Positions 27,673 through 36,590 of a stretch of 64,000 bases of DNA are shown here, piece by piece. The DNA is from Hyphomicrobium sp. (GTDB lineage: Bacteria > Pseudomonadota > Alphaproteobacteria > Rhizobiales > Hyphomicrobiaceae): positions 62,001 through 126,000 of the forward strand of contig NZ_WBUE01000007.1 in the NCBI RefSeq assembly GCF_009026145.1, given 5' to 3'. The position numbers were made by a program, and so were the translations under genes. Numbering within the stretch: position 1 is the first letter of the stretch; the number at the start of each line of letters is the position of its first letter. Below the pieces are notes generated by a model, which saw nothing but the letters and a program-made list of their open reading frames with translations, was not told the DNA's origin and made no database searches.

Positions 27673-29553
27673 ATGATCAACTTCGCCGGAGGCGAATCAA
27701 ATCGGGGGCAGGGCATGGTCGCGGCGCGCAGGCGGCGGGACGAAGCGGCGGCCGCGACACCGTTTCTTGGCGTCGCCGCTTCGGCGCGTGGCCTCGCCTG
27801 GCGCGAGCGGCTGGCCGGCGAGGCGCAGTTGCGCGCTGGGGCAATCAGCCAGCGGCACGGCCTTCCGGAGCTTTTAGGTCGCGTGCTGGCGGCGCGCGGC
27901 GTTTCGGTCGACGATGTCCCGGTGGTGCTCAATCCGACGCTGAAGGCACTGATGCCGGATCCCTCCAGCGTGCGCGACATGGATGCTGCCGCGGCGCGCC
28001 TGGCCGACGCCATCGAGAAGCGGCAGTCGGTGGCGATTTTCGGCGACTACGACGTCGACGGCGCCGCTTCCGCGGCGCTGCTGTCCCGCTTCTTGGCGCA
28101 TCACGGGGTGTCGGCGCGCATCTACATCCCCGACCGGCTGTTCGAGGGCTATGGCCCGAACCCGGCAGCCATCGAGGCGCTCGTCAAGGACGGCGCGCAG
28201 CTCATCGTCACCGTCGACTGCGGTACGACCAGCGCCGAGCCGTTGGCGCGCGCCGGCGAGCTCGGCTGCGACGTCATCGTCATCGATCATCATCAGGCGG
28301 ACGAGGTGTTGCCGCGCGCCTGCGCCGTGGTCAATCCCAACCGGCAGGACGATGTGTCGGGGCTCGGGCACCTGTGCGCGGCCGGCGTCGCCTTCCTGGT
28401 GCTGGTCGCGACGACGCGCGAATTGCGGCGCCGGGGTTTCTATGCGGAGGGCAGGACGGAGCCGGACCTCATGGCCGAGCTCGATCTCGTGGCGCTGGCC
28501 ACGGTTGCCGACGTGGTGCCGCTTACCGGCCTCAACCGCGCCTACGTTACGCAAGGCTTGCAGGTCATGCGCTGGCGGCGCAACAAGGGCGTCAAGGCGT
28601 TGATCGACGCAGCGGGTCTCAACGAGCCGCCGACGCCGTACCATCTCGGCTTCATCCTGGGACCGCGCATCAACGCAGGCGGGCGCATCGGCGACGCCGC
28701 GCTCGGCTCGCGACTGCTGGCCGGCGAGGACGAGGTGGAGGCGGCGCGCATCGCCGTGCTGCTCGACAGGCTGAACAAGGAGCGGCGCGCGCTCGAGAAG
28801 CAGATGTTGGAGGAGGCGCTGGCCGAGGCGGAGGCGCGCCTTTCCGCACGTCCCGACGCGGCGTTGCTCATGCTCGGCTCGCATAGCTGGCACAAGGGCG
28901 TCGTGGGGCTGGTCGCCAGCCGCCTGACCGAGCGCTTCCGGCTTCCCTCGTGCGTCATCGCCTGGAACGAGGAGACGGGCGGCGACGGCACCGGCTCGTT
29001 GCGCTCGGTGTCGGGCGCCGATATCGGCAGCGCGGTGCGCGCCGCCGTCGCCGCCGGCCATCTCGTCAAGGGCGGCGGCCACGCCATGGCGGCGGGCTTG
29101 ACCGTGACGCGGGCCAATGTCGCCGCGCTGGAGGAGTTCCTCAATGCTCAGCTCGCCGCAAGCGTGGGGCAAGCGCGCGAGCGCGCCGCGCTCGACATCG
29201 ATGGCGCACTGACGCCGGCCGGGGTGACGGACGAGCTCATCGACCTCATCGCCCGCGTCGGTCCGTACGGGCAGGGCAACCCGGCTCCGCGTTTCGCCTT
29301 TCCGGCGACGCAGGTGAAGTTTGCCAAGGTCGTCGGCGAGAGCCATGTGCGCTGCGTGCTGCAATCGGCCGATGGCGCCAAGCTCGAAGGCATCGCCTTC
29401 CGCGCCGCGGGCGAGCCGCTGGGTGACATGCTGCTGGGCTCCGGCGGACTGCCGCTGCACGTCGCCGGCTCGGTCAAGCGCTCCGCCTTCAACGGGCGCG
29501 AGCGGCTCGAGGTGCACATCGAGGACGCTGCCGATCCGCACCGCCAGGGTTGA
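27673..29553 (+). CDS. recJ: single-stranded-DNA-specific exonuclease RecJ
   Basis: RecJ degrades ssDNA 5'-3' in recombinational and mismatch repair. The 626-residue cytosolic protein has the DHH-family metal motifs in order: GDYDVDG (residues 124-130), VTVDCGTTSAEPL, VIDHHQADEVLPRA, and the DHHA1 motif VKGGGHAMAAGLTV. The OB-like domain begins at VGPYGQGNPAPRFAFP. LALATVADVVPLTGLNR is also family-specific. ATG 27673 gives the longest form; ATG 27715 is an alternative 14 residues in. It follows the membrane protein gene by 49 bp and ends the operon. Confidence 0.95.
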   Translation: MINFAGGESNRGQGMVAARRRRDEAAAATPFLGVAASARGLAWRERLAGEAQLRAGAISQRHGLPELLGRVLAARGVSVDDVPVVLNPTLKALMPDPSSVRDMDAAAARLADAIEKRQSVAIFGDYDVDGAASAALLSRFLAHHGVSARIYIPDRLFEGYGPNPAAIEALVKDGAQLIVTVDCGTTSAEPLARAGELGCDVIVIDHHQADEVLPRACAVVNPNRQDDVSGLGHLCAAGVAFLVLVATTRELRRRGFYAEGRTEPDLMAELDLVALATVADVVPLTGLNRAYVTQGLQVMRWRRNKGVKALIDAAGLNEPPTPYHLGFILGPRINAGGRIGDAALGSRLLAGEDEVEAARIAVLLDRLNKERRALEKQMLEEALAEAEARLSARPDAALLMLGSHSWHKGVVGLVASRLTERFRLPSCVIAWNEETGGDGTGSLRSVSGADIGSAVRAAVAAGHLVKGGGHAMAAGLTVTRANVAALEEFLNAQLAASVGQARERAALDIDGALTPAGVTDELIDLIARVGPYGQGNPAPRFAFPATQVKFAKVVGESHVRCVLQSADGAKLEGIAFRAAGEPLGDMLLGSGGLPLHVAGSVKRSAFNGRERLEVHIEDAADPHRQG

Positions 29554-29565
29554 CCCCGCTGCGCC

Positions 29566-29730
29566 TCAGGCGGCGCGGCCGCGCCGCCCAAGCATCCCCA
29601 AGACGATGACGGCGACAACGACGCCGATGGCGGCGGGCCGCAGCGTTCCGGGCCACAGGAAGCGGTCGATGAGGATGACGGTAAGGAGTCCGGCGATGAG
29701 GCCGAGGAGGCTCCTGGCGATGGGATGCAT
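29566..29730 (-). CDS. 54-residue two-helix membrane protein
   Basis: A small gene on the minus strand, convergent with recJ, translates to MHPIARSLLGLIAGLL, followed by TVILIDRFLWPGTL, RPAAIGVVVAVIVLGMLG and a basic C-terminus RRGRAA. Two hydrophobic segments flank a short Trp/Pro loop, so it should be a helical hairpin in the inner membrane with its basic end inside. The ATG at 29730 follows a proper GGGAG site, and the hydrophobic profile is that of a real membrane peptide. Function unknown. Confidence 0.65.
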   Translation of the reverse strand: MHPIARSLLGLIAGLLTVILIDRFLWPGTLRPAAIGVVVAVIVLGMLGRRGRAA

Positions 29731-29868
29731 GGCTTACTCCCGCAAGGCTTATGGCCGTGCATTCGCCGCGCAGATCGGCGCCTTGCTAGGATAGCCGGCT
29801 GCGCGCAATCGCGCAGCGGGGCGTTGCTTGCGTGGGGCGCCAAACGTCCCTATACGGGTGGCCCTGCC

Positions 29869-29943
29869 GGTCCCTTCGTCTATCGGTTAGGACGCGAGAT
29901 TTTCAATCTTGAAAGACGGGTTCGACTCCCGTAGGGACCGCCA
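29869..29943 (+). tRNA. tRNA-Glu (anticodon UUC)
   Basis: The full cloverleaf can be drawn. Acceptor arm GGTCCCT pairs with AGGGACC. The D-arm contains TATCGGTTAGGA. The anticodon stem CGAGA/TCTTG holds a TTTTCAA loop with TTC at positions 34-36. The T-arm is ACGGG-TTCGACT-CCCGT. The gene ends G-CCA with CCA encoded (29941-29943). Its 3' end faces the 11-kb accessory block that begins at 30118. Confidence 0.96.
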
Positions 29944-30117
29944 AAGATCGCAACCCCGTTATGTCTCGTCGAAGACAAGAATGTTCACGGTCAGTGCTGA
30001 GCGGACCCTCCTACTGACGGCTGCTGAAGACACTGACCCTGAGGAGACCACTGTCAGGGGCATTGCCGTAGCAGGCCATGCCTTTCCAGACGCCAAGCAT
30101 GGCCTTGGTCTGCACCG

Positions 30118-33100
30118 TCATTTCTTGCTCGGCGCTTTGCTGCAGCGGAATTGATTCTTGCCGACGGTTTGCCTAACGGTCCCCTTCGGGCAGATGCATT
30201 TGCCGCCTTGCACCGTGCCACCGGAGCAGATCAGCGCCGGCGGGGGCGGTGAGGTCTTCACGCAACTGAAGGCATTGGTTGCAGTCTGTTTGCGCGTGGT
30301 GCCCTTCGGGCAGATGCATTGGCCGCTAACGACACTGCCGCCGATGCAGGTCAGCGACGGCGTGGTCTTCACGCAGCTGAAGGCGTTGGTTGCGGTCTGC
30401 TTGCGCTCGGTGCCTTTCGGGCAGATGCACCGGCCATCTTGCACATGCCCGCCCGAGCACGTGAGCGAGGGCGCTCTAGCACAAAGGATGCTTTGGCCAC
30501 CGCTCGTGACCTCTCTGATCTGCCAGCCTTGTGCGACGAGGACCTTGGCTCTGTTGCGGTCGACCTCGGACCAGCCCGCGTCGCAGCGTGGGGGCGGCGC
30601 GGTTTTCACGCAGCTGAAGGCATTGGTTGCGGTCTGCTTGCGCTCGGTGCCCTTCGGGCAGATGCACTGGCCGTCCCGGACGCTGCCGCCGGTGCATGTG
30701 ATCGGCGGCGGGGGCGTCACGCACGTGAAGGCGTTAGCGGCGGTCTGTTTGCGCTCGGTGCCCTTCGGGCATTCGCATTGGCCCTCCACAACGCGCCCAC
30801 CCACGCATTGCGGCGGCGGGGGCGCCTTGGCGCAGAGGATGGTCGTGCCCGCGCTGGTGACCTCCCTGATCTCCCAGCCCCGGGCACGTAGAGCCTTGGC
30901 CTTGTCGCGGTTGACCTCTGACCAGCCCGTCTCGCAGCGCGGTGGCGGCGCGATCTCGACGCAACGGAAAGCATTGGTTGCGGTCTGCCTGCGCTCGGTG
31001 CCCTTCGGGCATTCGCATTGGCCGTCCACCACGCGCCCACCGATGCATTGCGGTGGCGGGGGCGCCTTGGCGCAGAGGATAGTCTTGCCTGCGCTGGTGA
31101 CCTCCCTGATCTCCCAGCCCTGGGCACGCAGAGCCTTGGCCTTGTCACGGTTGACCTCTGACCAGCCGGCCGCGCAACGTGGCTCCGGCTCCTCCGCGCC
31201 TGGGATGGTGATGATGCTCTCGTGCCGGTCGTTCGCCGGATTCCTGTCTTTCACCTTGCTGTCAGGCCACACCATTTCCTTGACGTGCGTGATCTTGTCC
31301 GGCGCGAAGTCTGCGGGGATATTGATGACGAGCTTCAGCCGCGCAGCATCGCCGGGCTTGATGCTGAGATGCTCGCCTTGGCACGCATAGGCACCAGTAC
31401 CCGTGACGTTGCAGGTGAGGCCGGATGTCTCCCCCGTGGCGCTGGTGATCGATACCGCAGGCGAGAGCGTGCCCTTCAGGCCGGCGCTCCCTTCAAACTG
31501 CTTGTTGCCCTTGTTCCTGATGCGGACATTGAGTGTGCAGGCGGCGCCGCGCTGGCACGTGGTGTCGCCCTCTGGCGCTAGATCGTGGCCAGGCCGGCGG
31601 ACCTCGACCTCGACACAACTCCGATTGTTGGCATTGTTGCGGTCTCCCTCGGGGGCACCAAGCGAGTCCGGGAACAGGGCAGCGAGCGTCGCCGCATCCA
31701 AGGCGCCGGTTTCCGGCAGTCCGTGGTCGCGCTGGAACTGACGTAGCGCGTTGACGGTCGTAGCGTCGAGCAGGATATCGATCGGTCCAACTTCATAGCC
31801 AAGAAACGACAGCTGTATCTCTGCGAGAGAGTACCAACTATCGATATTGATCCTCTCTCTCGGATAGATCACGGCGGCACAGTTTGTGATGGTTTCGGGC
31901 GCGTAGTCCTCAGGGATCGGGATGTTGATGAAAAAGTCCCTGCTTGCGTCGATAGGCATCGAGACCGGATTGGTGGCGGTAAACGTGCTATTGGTCCACC
32001 ATTCGTAACGCGCTCCCGGTCCTGTGTAGATGGTGAAGCCTCGAGATTCGATCCCTTCGGGCACGATGTCCTGCAGAAACAGGGCGCCGTTATACGTCTC
32101 CGGTCCATTGTTCGTGACCACGATGTCGAACCTGCAGCTCTCGCCCGCCACGCAGAATTCGGGTGCGGTCTTCACGAGCTGAAGATCAAGACCAACGGCC
32201 TCGGGCTCGGGCGCCGCCTCGCCACGAACGATTGGCACCGTGACACATTGAGCATCGTTGGCATCGTTGGCATCGTGCCCGCCGGGAAATGCCATTTCGC
32301 CCCATGCGATCTCGGTGCAGTTTTCAAGCTCGTCACCTGCGATGTCGGCAGCAAGCCCGACGGCAATCTGGATCCTGTGGCAATCGCCAGATTCGGTATG
32401 TGGTGCGAGCTGAAGTGTGCCAGCGTCTGGTTGGCAGCGTGCGGTATCGCCGTGCGCAGGCGTGCAGCTCCAAGTCGGATGGGGCGAACTGATCGAGGCG
32501 GCCGGTAGACCGGTGCCATTTACGGTGGCTGTGTCCTCGGCGACGAACGGTCCATCGAACGGAGCCGTCCCCAGGTTGCACACATTAAGGTGGAAGCGGC
32601 AGGTTTCTCCAGGGCGGCACTCGTCAGGACGCTCCTTTTGGAGCTGCAGTTCGACATTCGCCGGCTCGACTGGCGCCGCTTCCTCGCCGAGGACGGCATC
32701 GACGCAGGCAAAATCGTTGGCTGGATGGCCGTCGCCGACGGCGCCCGGCAAGGGCATTTCAGGCCAGGCAATGAAGGAGCAATTGCGCAGCGTGTCGCCG
32801 GCGGCGCCAGCGGGAACATCGACGCCGATCTCGAAATGAATGGGATGGCCAAGCTCGATGACGACCGGGCCAGCATGGGCACACCGGACGTTTCCAGCGC
32901 CATGCGGCTCGCAGGTCCACTCCGGCGTCAAGGCATGGATCGACCCCGGATCGATGAGGGCTCCTCCGATCACGCCAGCAGTGTCGTTTATGGCGACCGG
33001 CCCCTCATAGTTGTCGGTGCCGAGATTGCTGACCGTGATCCGGAAATCGCAGCGCTGTCCGGGCCGGCAGACGCCGATCGACTGTTTCTCGAGCTGCAGC

Positions 33101-35520
33101 TCAATATTCAGCGGCTCCCCTCCCGGAGGCACGATAGCGGGCCCAAGCGGAATGCGGATGGGCGCGCAATCCCTGTCGTTGTCTGCAGTTCCATCGCCCG
33201 GCAGGCCAGACGAGGCCGGGAACAGGGAGTTGAACAGAGCGTCGTCGATGCCGCCGGGTGGAAGTCCGTGAGCCGCACGGTAAGCATCGATAGCGGCCTG
33301 CGTTGCGGCATCGGCAACGCCGTCAACCGGTCCTGGGTTGAAACCCAAAAGCAGGAGTGCGGCCTCGATGGCTCGAATGCGCGCCGGGCCTTCCAAGGCC
33401 CCGGGCCAGACAATGAAAGCGCAGTTCCAGTACTCCAGAGCAGCCGGAGGCTCACCGGGAAGGATGATGAGTGGCCAGCCGATTGTCAGCGTGAGCGTCA
33501 CGCTCTCACCAGGCGCAAGCGTGACGGGCTCGTGCCGGCAGCCGATCGGGCCTGGAACGACGGGCTGCTCGCAGGTCCATCCGGCAGAGGCGCCGATGAG
33601 GAAGGCATTCGGAACACCCGGCGCGTCCAAGATATGGAGGGGTCCGTTGTAAACGCCGGGACCGTGGTTCGTGACTGTGATCGTGAGCGTGCAGGGTATG
33701 CCCTGCTCACACTCGGCGGCTTGTTTATCGATGCCAAGCTCGGGCCACGCCTCGCCGGGCGGTAGCGGCGGGTATTCGTCTTCCGGAACAGGCCAGGGCC
33801 AGGATTCCTCCCACGGTCCATACCACGGGCCTTGCTCGGGCCGCTCCTCTGGGCTTGGGGCGGTCTGATAAATCTCCACATCGCCAATACGAGTGGCGTC
33901 GTTGCGGCGCAATTCGGATTCGATCCCGCCGCCGCCCGCGTCGACATTGATGTCGGTGTCGATGAAGAAAGAGCGGTCGGGGCCGGTTGCCGGGGTAACG
34001 GGGCCGGGCTGGGGATAGGGCTCGAAGGCGGTGGTGGGTTCGGCCGCCTCATAGGGCTGCTCTGCGCGGCCCTGCAGCCCGTGCACCTCTGACGCATTGT
34101 TGTGCGCATTGGAGTTGCGGTCGAAGCACAAGCCCTTGGGCGAGCATAGGCCGTCGCCGGTCATCCACACAAACGCGTCGGGCCGGTTCGTGTCGATGCT
34201 CCAGCTCTCGCCGTAGCCCATGCCGAAGGAGACGCCGCCTGATGAGCCGGCGCGCAAATAGGGCGGCCCTTCGTCCTTGCGGTCGTAGTAGCCGACGTCG
34301 TAGCGCCCGGCGAGCCGCCAGGCGCCCTGCGGCGTCAGCTCATAGCGCAGCACGCGCGACTCCTGCGGGCGGGCGAAGGCGCTCTCGGCATCGAGACCGA
34401 GATTGCGCACGCCGCCACGCTCGGCGACTAGCATCACTCCCTGGCTGCCGAAGGCGGGGAACGCAATATCCGCAACCGGATGACTGCGGCCGGAGCGGGC
34501 GATGGCTTCCGGCGAACGGAAGAAATCGGGCAGAAAGAACTCGCGGCGCACACTCGTCGTGTCGATGCCACCGTCAGGGCCGATGCGCACGGACCAGACC
34601 GAATTGCGCTGGTCATCGCCCGAGGCGGCGAAGTCGGCATTGCCAAAGCCCTGGCTGCCCCAGATGGAATAAAACAGGCGCACCTCGCCGCTTGCAGGAT
34701 CGCGCCGCACGCCTACGCCCCAGACGCGGCGGCGAAAATCGGCGAAGTTCCAACAGGAGGGCGTGCGCGCGAAATCTCCGCTCGCACAGTCGCCAGCGCG
34801 CGCCTTCGAAGCCGGATCGAACGCGACAGGCTCGAGCGTCCCTGCCGCACCCGTTGTCGCGTCGAAGAAATTGGCGCGGCCGCTGGCCCCGTGATCGTAA
34901 TGGCCGAGATCGGCGCCGTCAGAGGCCCGCAGCCGGTGGATCATGCCGGTCTCGAGGTCTGATACGTAGAGCTGTTTGTTCCACCGGTCGTAGGCGATAT
35001 TGCCGAGGGCGGCGCCGGTGTTGGCGCGGCCGTTCAGCGTGATGTTGGCGAGCAGCCGAGGTCTGAGCCCGTTCGCCACCTCGAGCACGTAGACGGAACC
35101 CGGGCCGCCGCCCGGTCCCCACATGCCTGCCATCCAGTTCGTATTGTCGGGCGTTCGATGCAGGCCGAAAGCCGAGGTCGCCGTCAAATAGATGTTCGGC
35201 GGGTTAGCGTCGTCGAGTGCAATGCCAAATACCTGGCCGATCTGAGCGGCGGTCACCGGCGTGCGCTGCAGCTCATCCCACCAGTGCTCACCCTGCGGCG
35301 CGCCGCCCGGCGGACGCAAGTCGATGATGCTGCCGACAGTGCCGCCCGTATTGATGACGGTGCGACCGCCCTCAGTGATGGTCCCGGAGAATCGGGTAAC
35401 GTAAGCTTCTCCCGGCTGCAGTGCTTCCTGAGCGCGCGCACCCTCCTGGGGCAGCAGCAAGACCGACGCCGCGATCAATACCGAGAACGCAATAATATGC
35501 CATTGGGAGGAACGGCTCAT
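30118..35520 (-). CDS. giant exported multidomain protein with DUF11, peptidoglycan-binding-like and Cys-repeat regions
   Basis: An 1800-residue secreted or surface protein. The order is: signal peptide (IIAFSVLIAASVLLL, cleavage near AQE); propeller-like domain about 35-560 (GNIAYDRWNKQLYVSD, VFGIALDD); five DUF11-like units at about 594-790, 805-945, 955-1095, 1110-1305 and 1310-1440, each with a C-x-x-G-x-x-C opening, a GP-x-YNGP-type strand and an NC-x-x-x-WP end; and two peptidoglycan-binding-like modules (713-768 and 1228-1284) inserted inside DUF11 units 1 and 4. Cysteine repeats fill 1448-1800. ATG 35520 follows AAGG; an upstream frame adds no signal. It is divergent from the AAA+ operon. 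An extracytoplasmic structural or adhesion role is inferred; I cannot name a homologue. Confidence 0.8.
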   Translation of the reverse strand: MSRSSQWHIIAFSVLIAASVLLLPQEGARAQEALQPGEAYVTRFSGTITEGGRTVINTGGTVGSIIDLRPPGGAPQGEHWWDELQRTPVTAAQIGQVFGIALDDANPPNIYLTATSAFGLHRTPDNTNWMAGMWGPGGGPGSVYVLEVANGLRPRLLANITLNGRANTGAALGNIAYDRWNKQLYVSDLETGMIHRLRASDGADLGHYDHGASGRANFFDATTGAAGTLEPVAFDPASKARAGDCASGDFARTPSCWNFADFRRRVWGVGVRRDPASGEVRLFYSIWGSQGFGNADFAASGDDQRNSVWSVRIGPDGGIDTTSVRREFFLPDFFRSPEAIARSGRSHPVADIAFPAFGSQGVMLVAERGGVRNLGLDAESAFARPQESRVLRYELTPQGAWRLAGRYDVGYYDRKDEGPPYLRAGSSGGVSFGMGYGESWSIDTNRPDAFVWMTGDGLCSPKGLCFDRNSNAHNNASEVHGLQGRAEQPYEAAEPTTAFEPYPQPGPVTPATGPDRSFFIDTDINVDAGGGGIESELRRNDATRIGDVEIYQTAPSPEERPEQGPWYGPWEESWPWPVPEDEYPPLPPGEAWPELGIDKQAAECEQGIPCTLTITVTNHGPGVYNGPLHILDAPGVPNAFLIGASAGWTCEQPVVPGPIGCRHEPVTLAPGESVTLTLTIGWPLIILPGEPPAALEYWNCAFIVWPGALEGPARIRAIEAALLLLGFNPGPVDGVADAATQAAIDAYRAAHGLPPGGIDDALFNSLFPASSGLPGDGTADNDRDCAPIRIPLGPAIVPPGGEPLNIELQLEKQSIGVCRPGQRCDFRITVSNLGTDNYEGPVAINDTAGVIGGALIDPGSIHALTPEWTCEPHGAGNVRCAHAGPVVIELGHPIHFEIGVDVPAGAAGDTLRNCSFIAWPEMPLPGAVGDGHPANDFACVDAVLGEEAAPVEPANVELQLQKERPDECRPGETCRFHLNVCNLGTAPFDGPFVAEDTATVNGTGLPAASISSPHPTWSCTPAHGDTARCQPDAGTLQLAPHTESGDCHRIQIAVGLAADIAGDELENCTEIAWGEMAFPGGHDANDANDAQCVTVPIVRGEAAPEPEAVGLDLQLVKTAPEFCVAGESCRFDIVVTNNGPETYNGALFLQDIVPEGIESRGFTIYTGPGARYEWWTNSTFTATNPVSMPIDASRDFFINIPIPEDYAPETITNCAAVIYPRERINIDSWYSLAEIQLSFLGYEVGPIDILLDATTVNALRQFQRDHGLPETGALDAATLAALFPDSLGAPEGDRNNANNRSCVEVEVRRPGHDLAPEGDTTCQRGAACTLNVRIRNKGNKQFEGSAGLKGTLSPAVSITSATGETSGLTCNVTGTGAYACQGEHLSIKPGDAARLKLVINIPADFAPDKITHVKEMVWPDSKVKDRNPANDRHESIITIPGAEEPEPRCAAGWSEVNRDKAKALRAQGWEIREVTSAGKTILCAKAPPPPQCIGGRVVDGQCECPKGTERRQTATNAFRCVEIAPPPRCETGWSEVNRDKAKALRARGWEIREVTSAGTTILCAKAPPPPQCVGGRVVEGQCECPKGTERKQTAANAFTCVTPPPPITCTGGSVRDGQCICPKGTERKQTATNAFSCVKTAPPPRCDAGWSEVDRNRAKVLVAQGWQIREVTSGGQSILCARAPSLTCSGGHVQDGRCICPKGTERKQTATNAFSCVKTTPSLTCIGGSVVSGQCICPKGTTRKQTATNAFSCVKTSPPPPALICSGGTVQGGKCICPKGTVRQTVGKNQFRCSKAPSKK
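30125..31181 (-). repeat. two-type cysteine repeat array (A-B-A-B-B-A-B-B-B)
   Basis: The 3' third of the giant gene encodes three A repeats of about 42 residues (C-x2-GWSEVxRxxAKxLxxxGW, then QIREVTS.G..ILCA) and six B repeats of about 33-37 residues (C-x-GG-x-V-x-x-G-x-C-x-CPKGT-x-R-x-T and later AF-x-CV). Copies are near-identical at DNA level, such as the conserved GCCCTTCGGGCA tract. The last B copy is the most diverged. This looks like recent duplication within the gene. Confidence 0.9.
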
Positions 35521-35799
35521 GCCGTACCTTGGCTCTCGGGAAATTACTCCGCTTTGATGGCGATCAACTGCATGACGTGTCTCTGGCGTGGCTGCAGCTG
35601 GCCCGATGCCCCCGAGACGGTCGTGCGCTTGCATGGAGGCTCAACCTTGCGGCTCTGCTCGGGTTGAGCGCGGCATCGACCGGCCAAAGGGTGCAATCGC
35701 CAGCAATAAGGAGCAATGCCAAAGCTGGATTGATAAGCAATAATAATATTAGGATCAAAGCCATCTTCGAGTGAGATCGACAGATACTGGAGACCCAGC
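35521..35799. promoter_or_regulatory. divergent promoter region of the giant protein and AAA+ operon
   Basis: This 279-bp gap separates the two divergent units. Its right half (35700-35765) is unusually AT-rich for this genome (AATAATAATATTAGG). An AAGGAGCA-ATG at about 35712 is followed by a stop after five codons, so it encodes no usable protein. I see no clear operator palindrome. Confidence 0.4.
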
Positions 35800-36471
35800 G
35801 TGGCCACCAGGGATGAGCGGACAACAGGCACTCCGGTTTCGACGCAACCGTCGCGCCATGGCGGCCCTCGGCCCGCCGCGTTTCAGGGCGGAAGAAATGG
35901 GGCCGCTGAATCGCAAAAAGCGGGCACGGGCTCCGGGCGCGGCATCGACCTTACGGCAAACGTCGCGCTCATAGCCGCTGGCGCCATCGGATTGTTGGCG
36001 GCCGCCATCGTGAGCGTTGGACTATTGAGCTCGCCGGGAGAGCACGGCACGCCCACTGCCGGAGGTCAGCAGCCCGTCGCCTCGACGACAACGTCCCTTG
36101 TCCAGCCCGTCGCCGCTAACGACAGCGAGCAGGCGATCGCCCGCCTGATGATGAGCGCCCCTGAGAAGGATAGAGTGAGAGAGGAGCTGGCCAGCGGCAG
36201 GCTGCGGCTTGGCTGGGTGACGCTCTCGGATATCCAGCAAGAGGACGACGACTGGGTGCGGCTCGAGGCGGCGGGCTTCCGGCAGGACCTACGTCTCCTC
36301 CATAAGGCGTATACGATCGCCGTCCCGTATGTGCCGGGATTGCCCATCACCGTGACTGGCCTTGTGGACGGCGGTGGCGGGGACATTACCGTCGCGGTTT
36401 ACGTCGGCGCGGCACAGATCTCACTCAGGCCCTTGAAAAAGGGGGAGATGCTGCGGATCCCGACCCCCTGA
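35800..36471 (+). CDS. membrane-anchored protein, first gene of the AAA+ operon
   Basis: A 223-residue protein with a disordered Gly/Pro/Arg-rich cytosolic start (1-50), one hydrophobic helix (about 52-77, LTANVALIAAGAIGLLAAAI) and a periplasmic domain. That domain begins after a Thr/Val/Gln linker and includes EKDRVREELASGRLRLGWVTL and VTGLVDGGGGDITVAVYVGA, mostly beta. The shape suits a single-pass anchor or adaptor. Start is GTG 35800 after GGAG. It precedes the membrane AAA+ gene by 119 bp and is divergent from the giant protein, so an interaction with either is plausible. I recognise no family. Confidence 0.65.
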   Translation: MATRDERTTGTPVSTQPSRHGGPRPAAFQGGRNGAAESQKAGTGSGRGIDLTANVALIAAGAIGLLAAAIVSVGLLSSPGEHGTPTAGGQQPVASTTTSLVQPVAANDSEQAIARLMMSAPEKDRVREELASGRLRLGWVTLSDIQQEDDDWVRLEAAGFRQDLRLLHKAYTIAVPYVPGLPITVTGLVDGGGGDITVAVYVGAAQISLRPLKKGEMLRIPTP

Positions 36472-36590
36472 CGGGCTCCAGGCAGTTGACGTGCCCCACC
36501 TCGCTTCAGCCTACAGGAAATCTCGTCTTTACCCGTCAAAGACAGGGTGACAATCTTCCCACTCGACTGGGATTGAGAGGAGACCACGGC

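Noticed and set aside
27874-29541. A 555-codon open frame on the minus strand
   Set aside because: It is antisense to recJ and rich in Arg, Gly and His without any domain.
30125-31181. CRISPR array
   Set aside because: The periodicity is in frame with a protein, units are about 100-125 bp with no constant repeat-spacer pattern, and they encode conserved Cys motifs.
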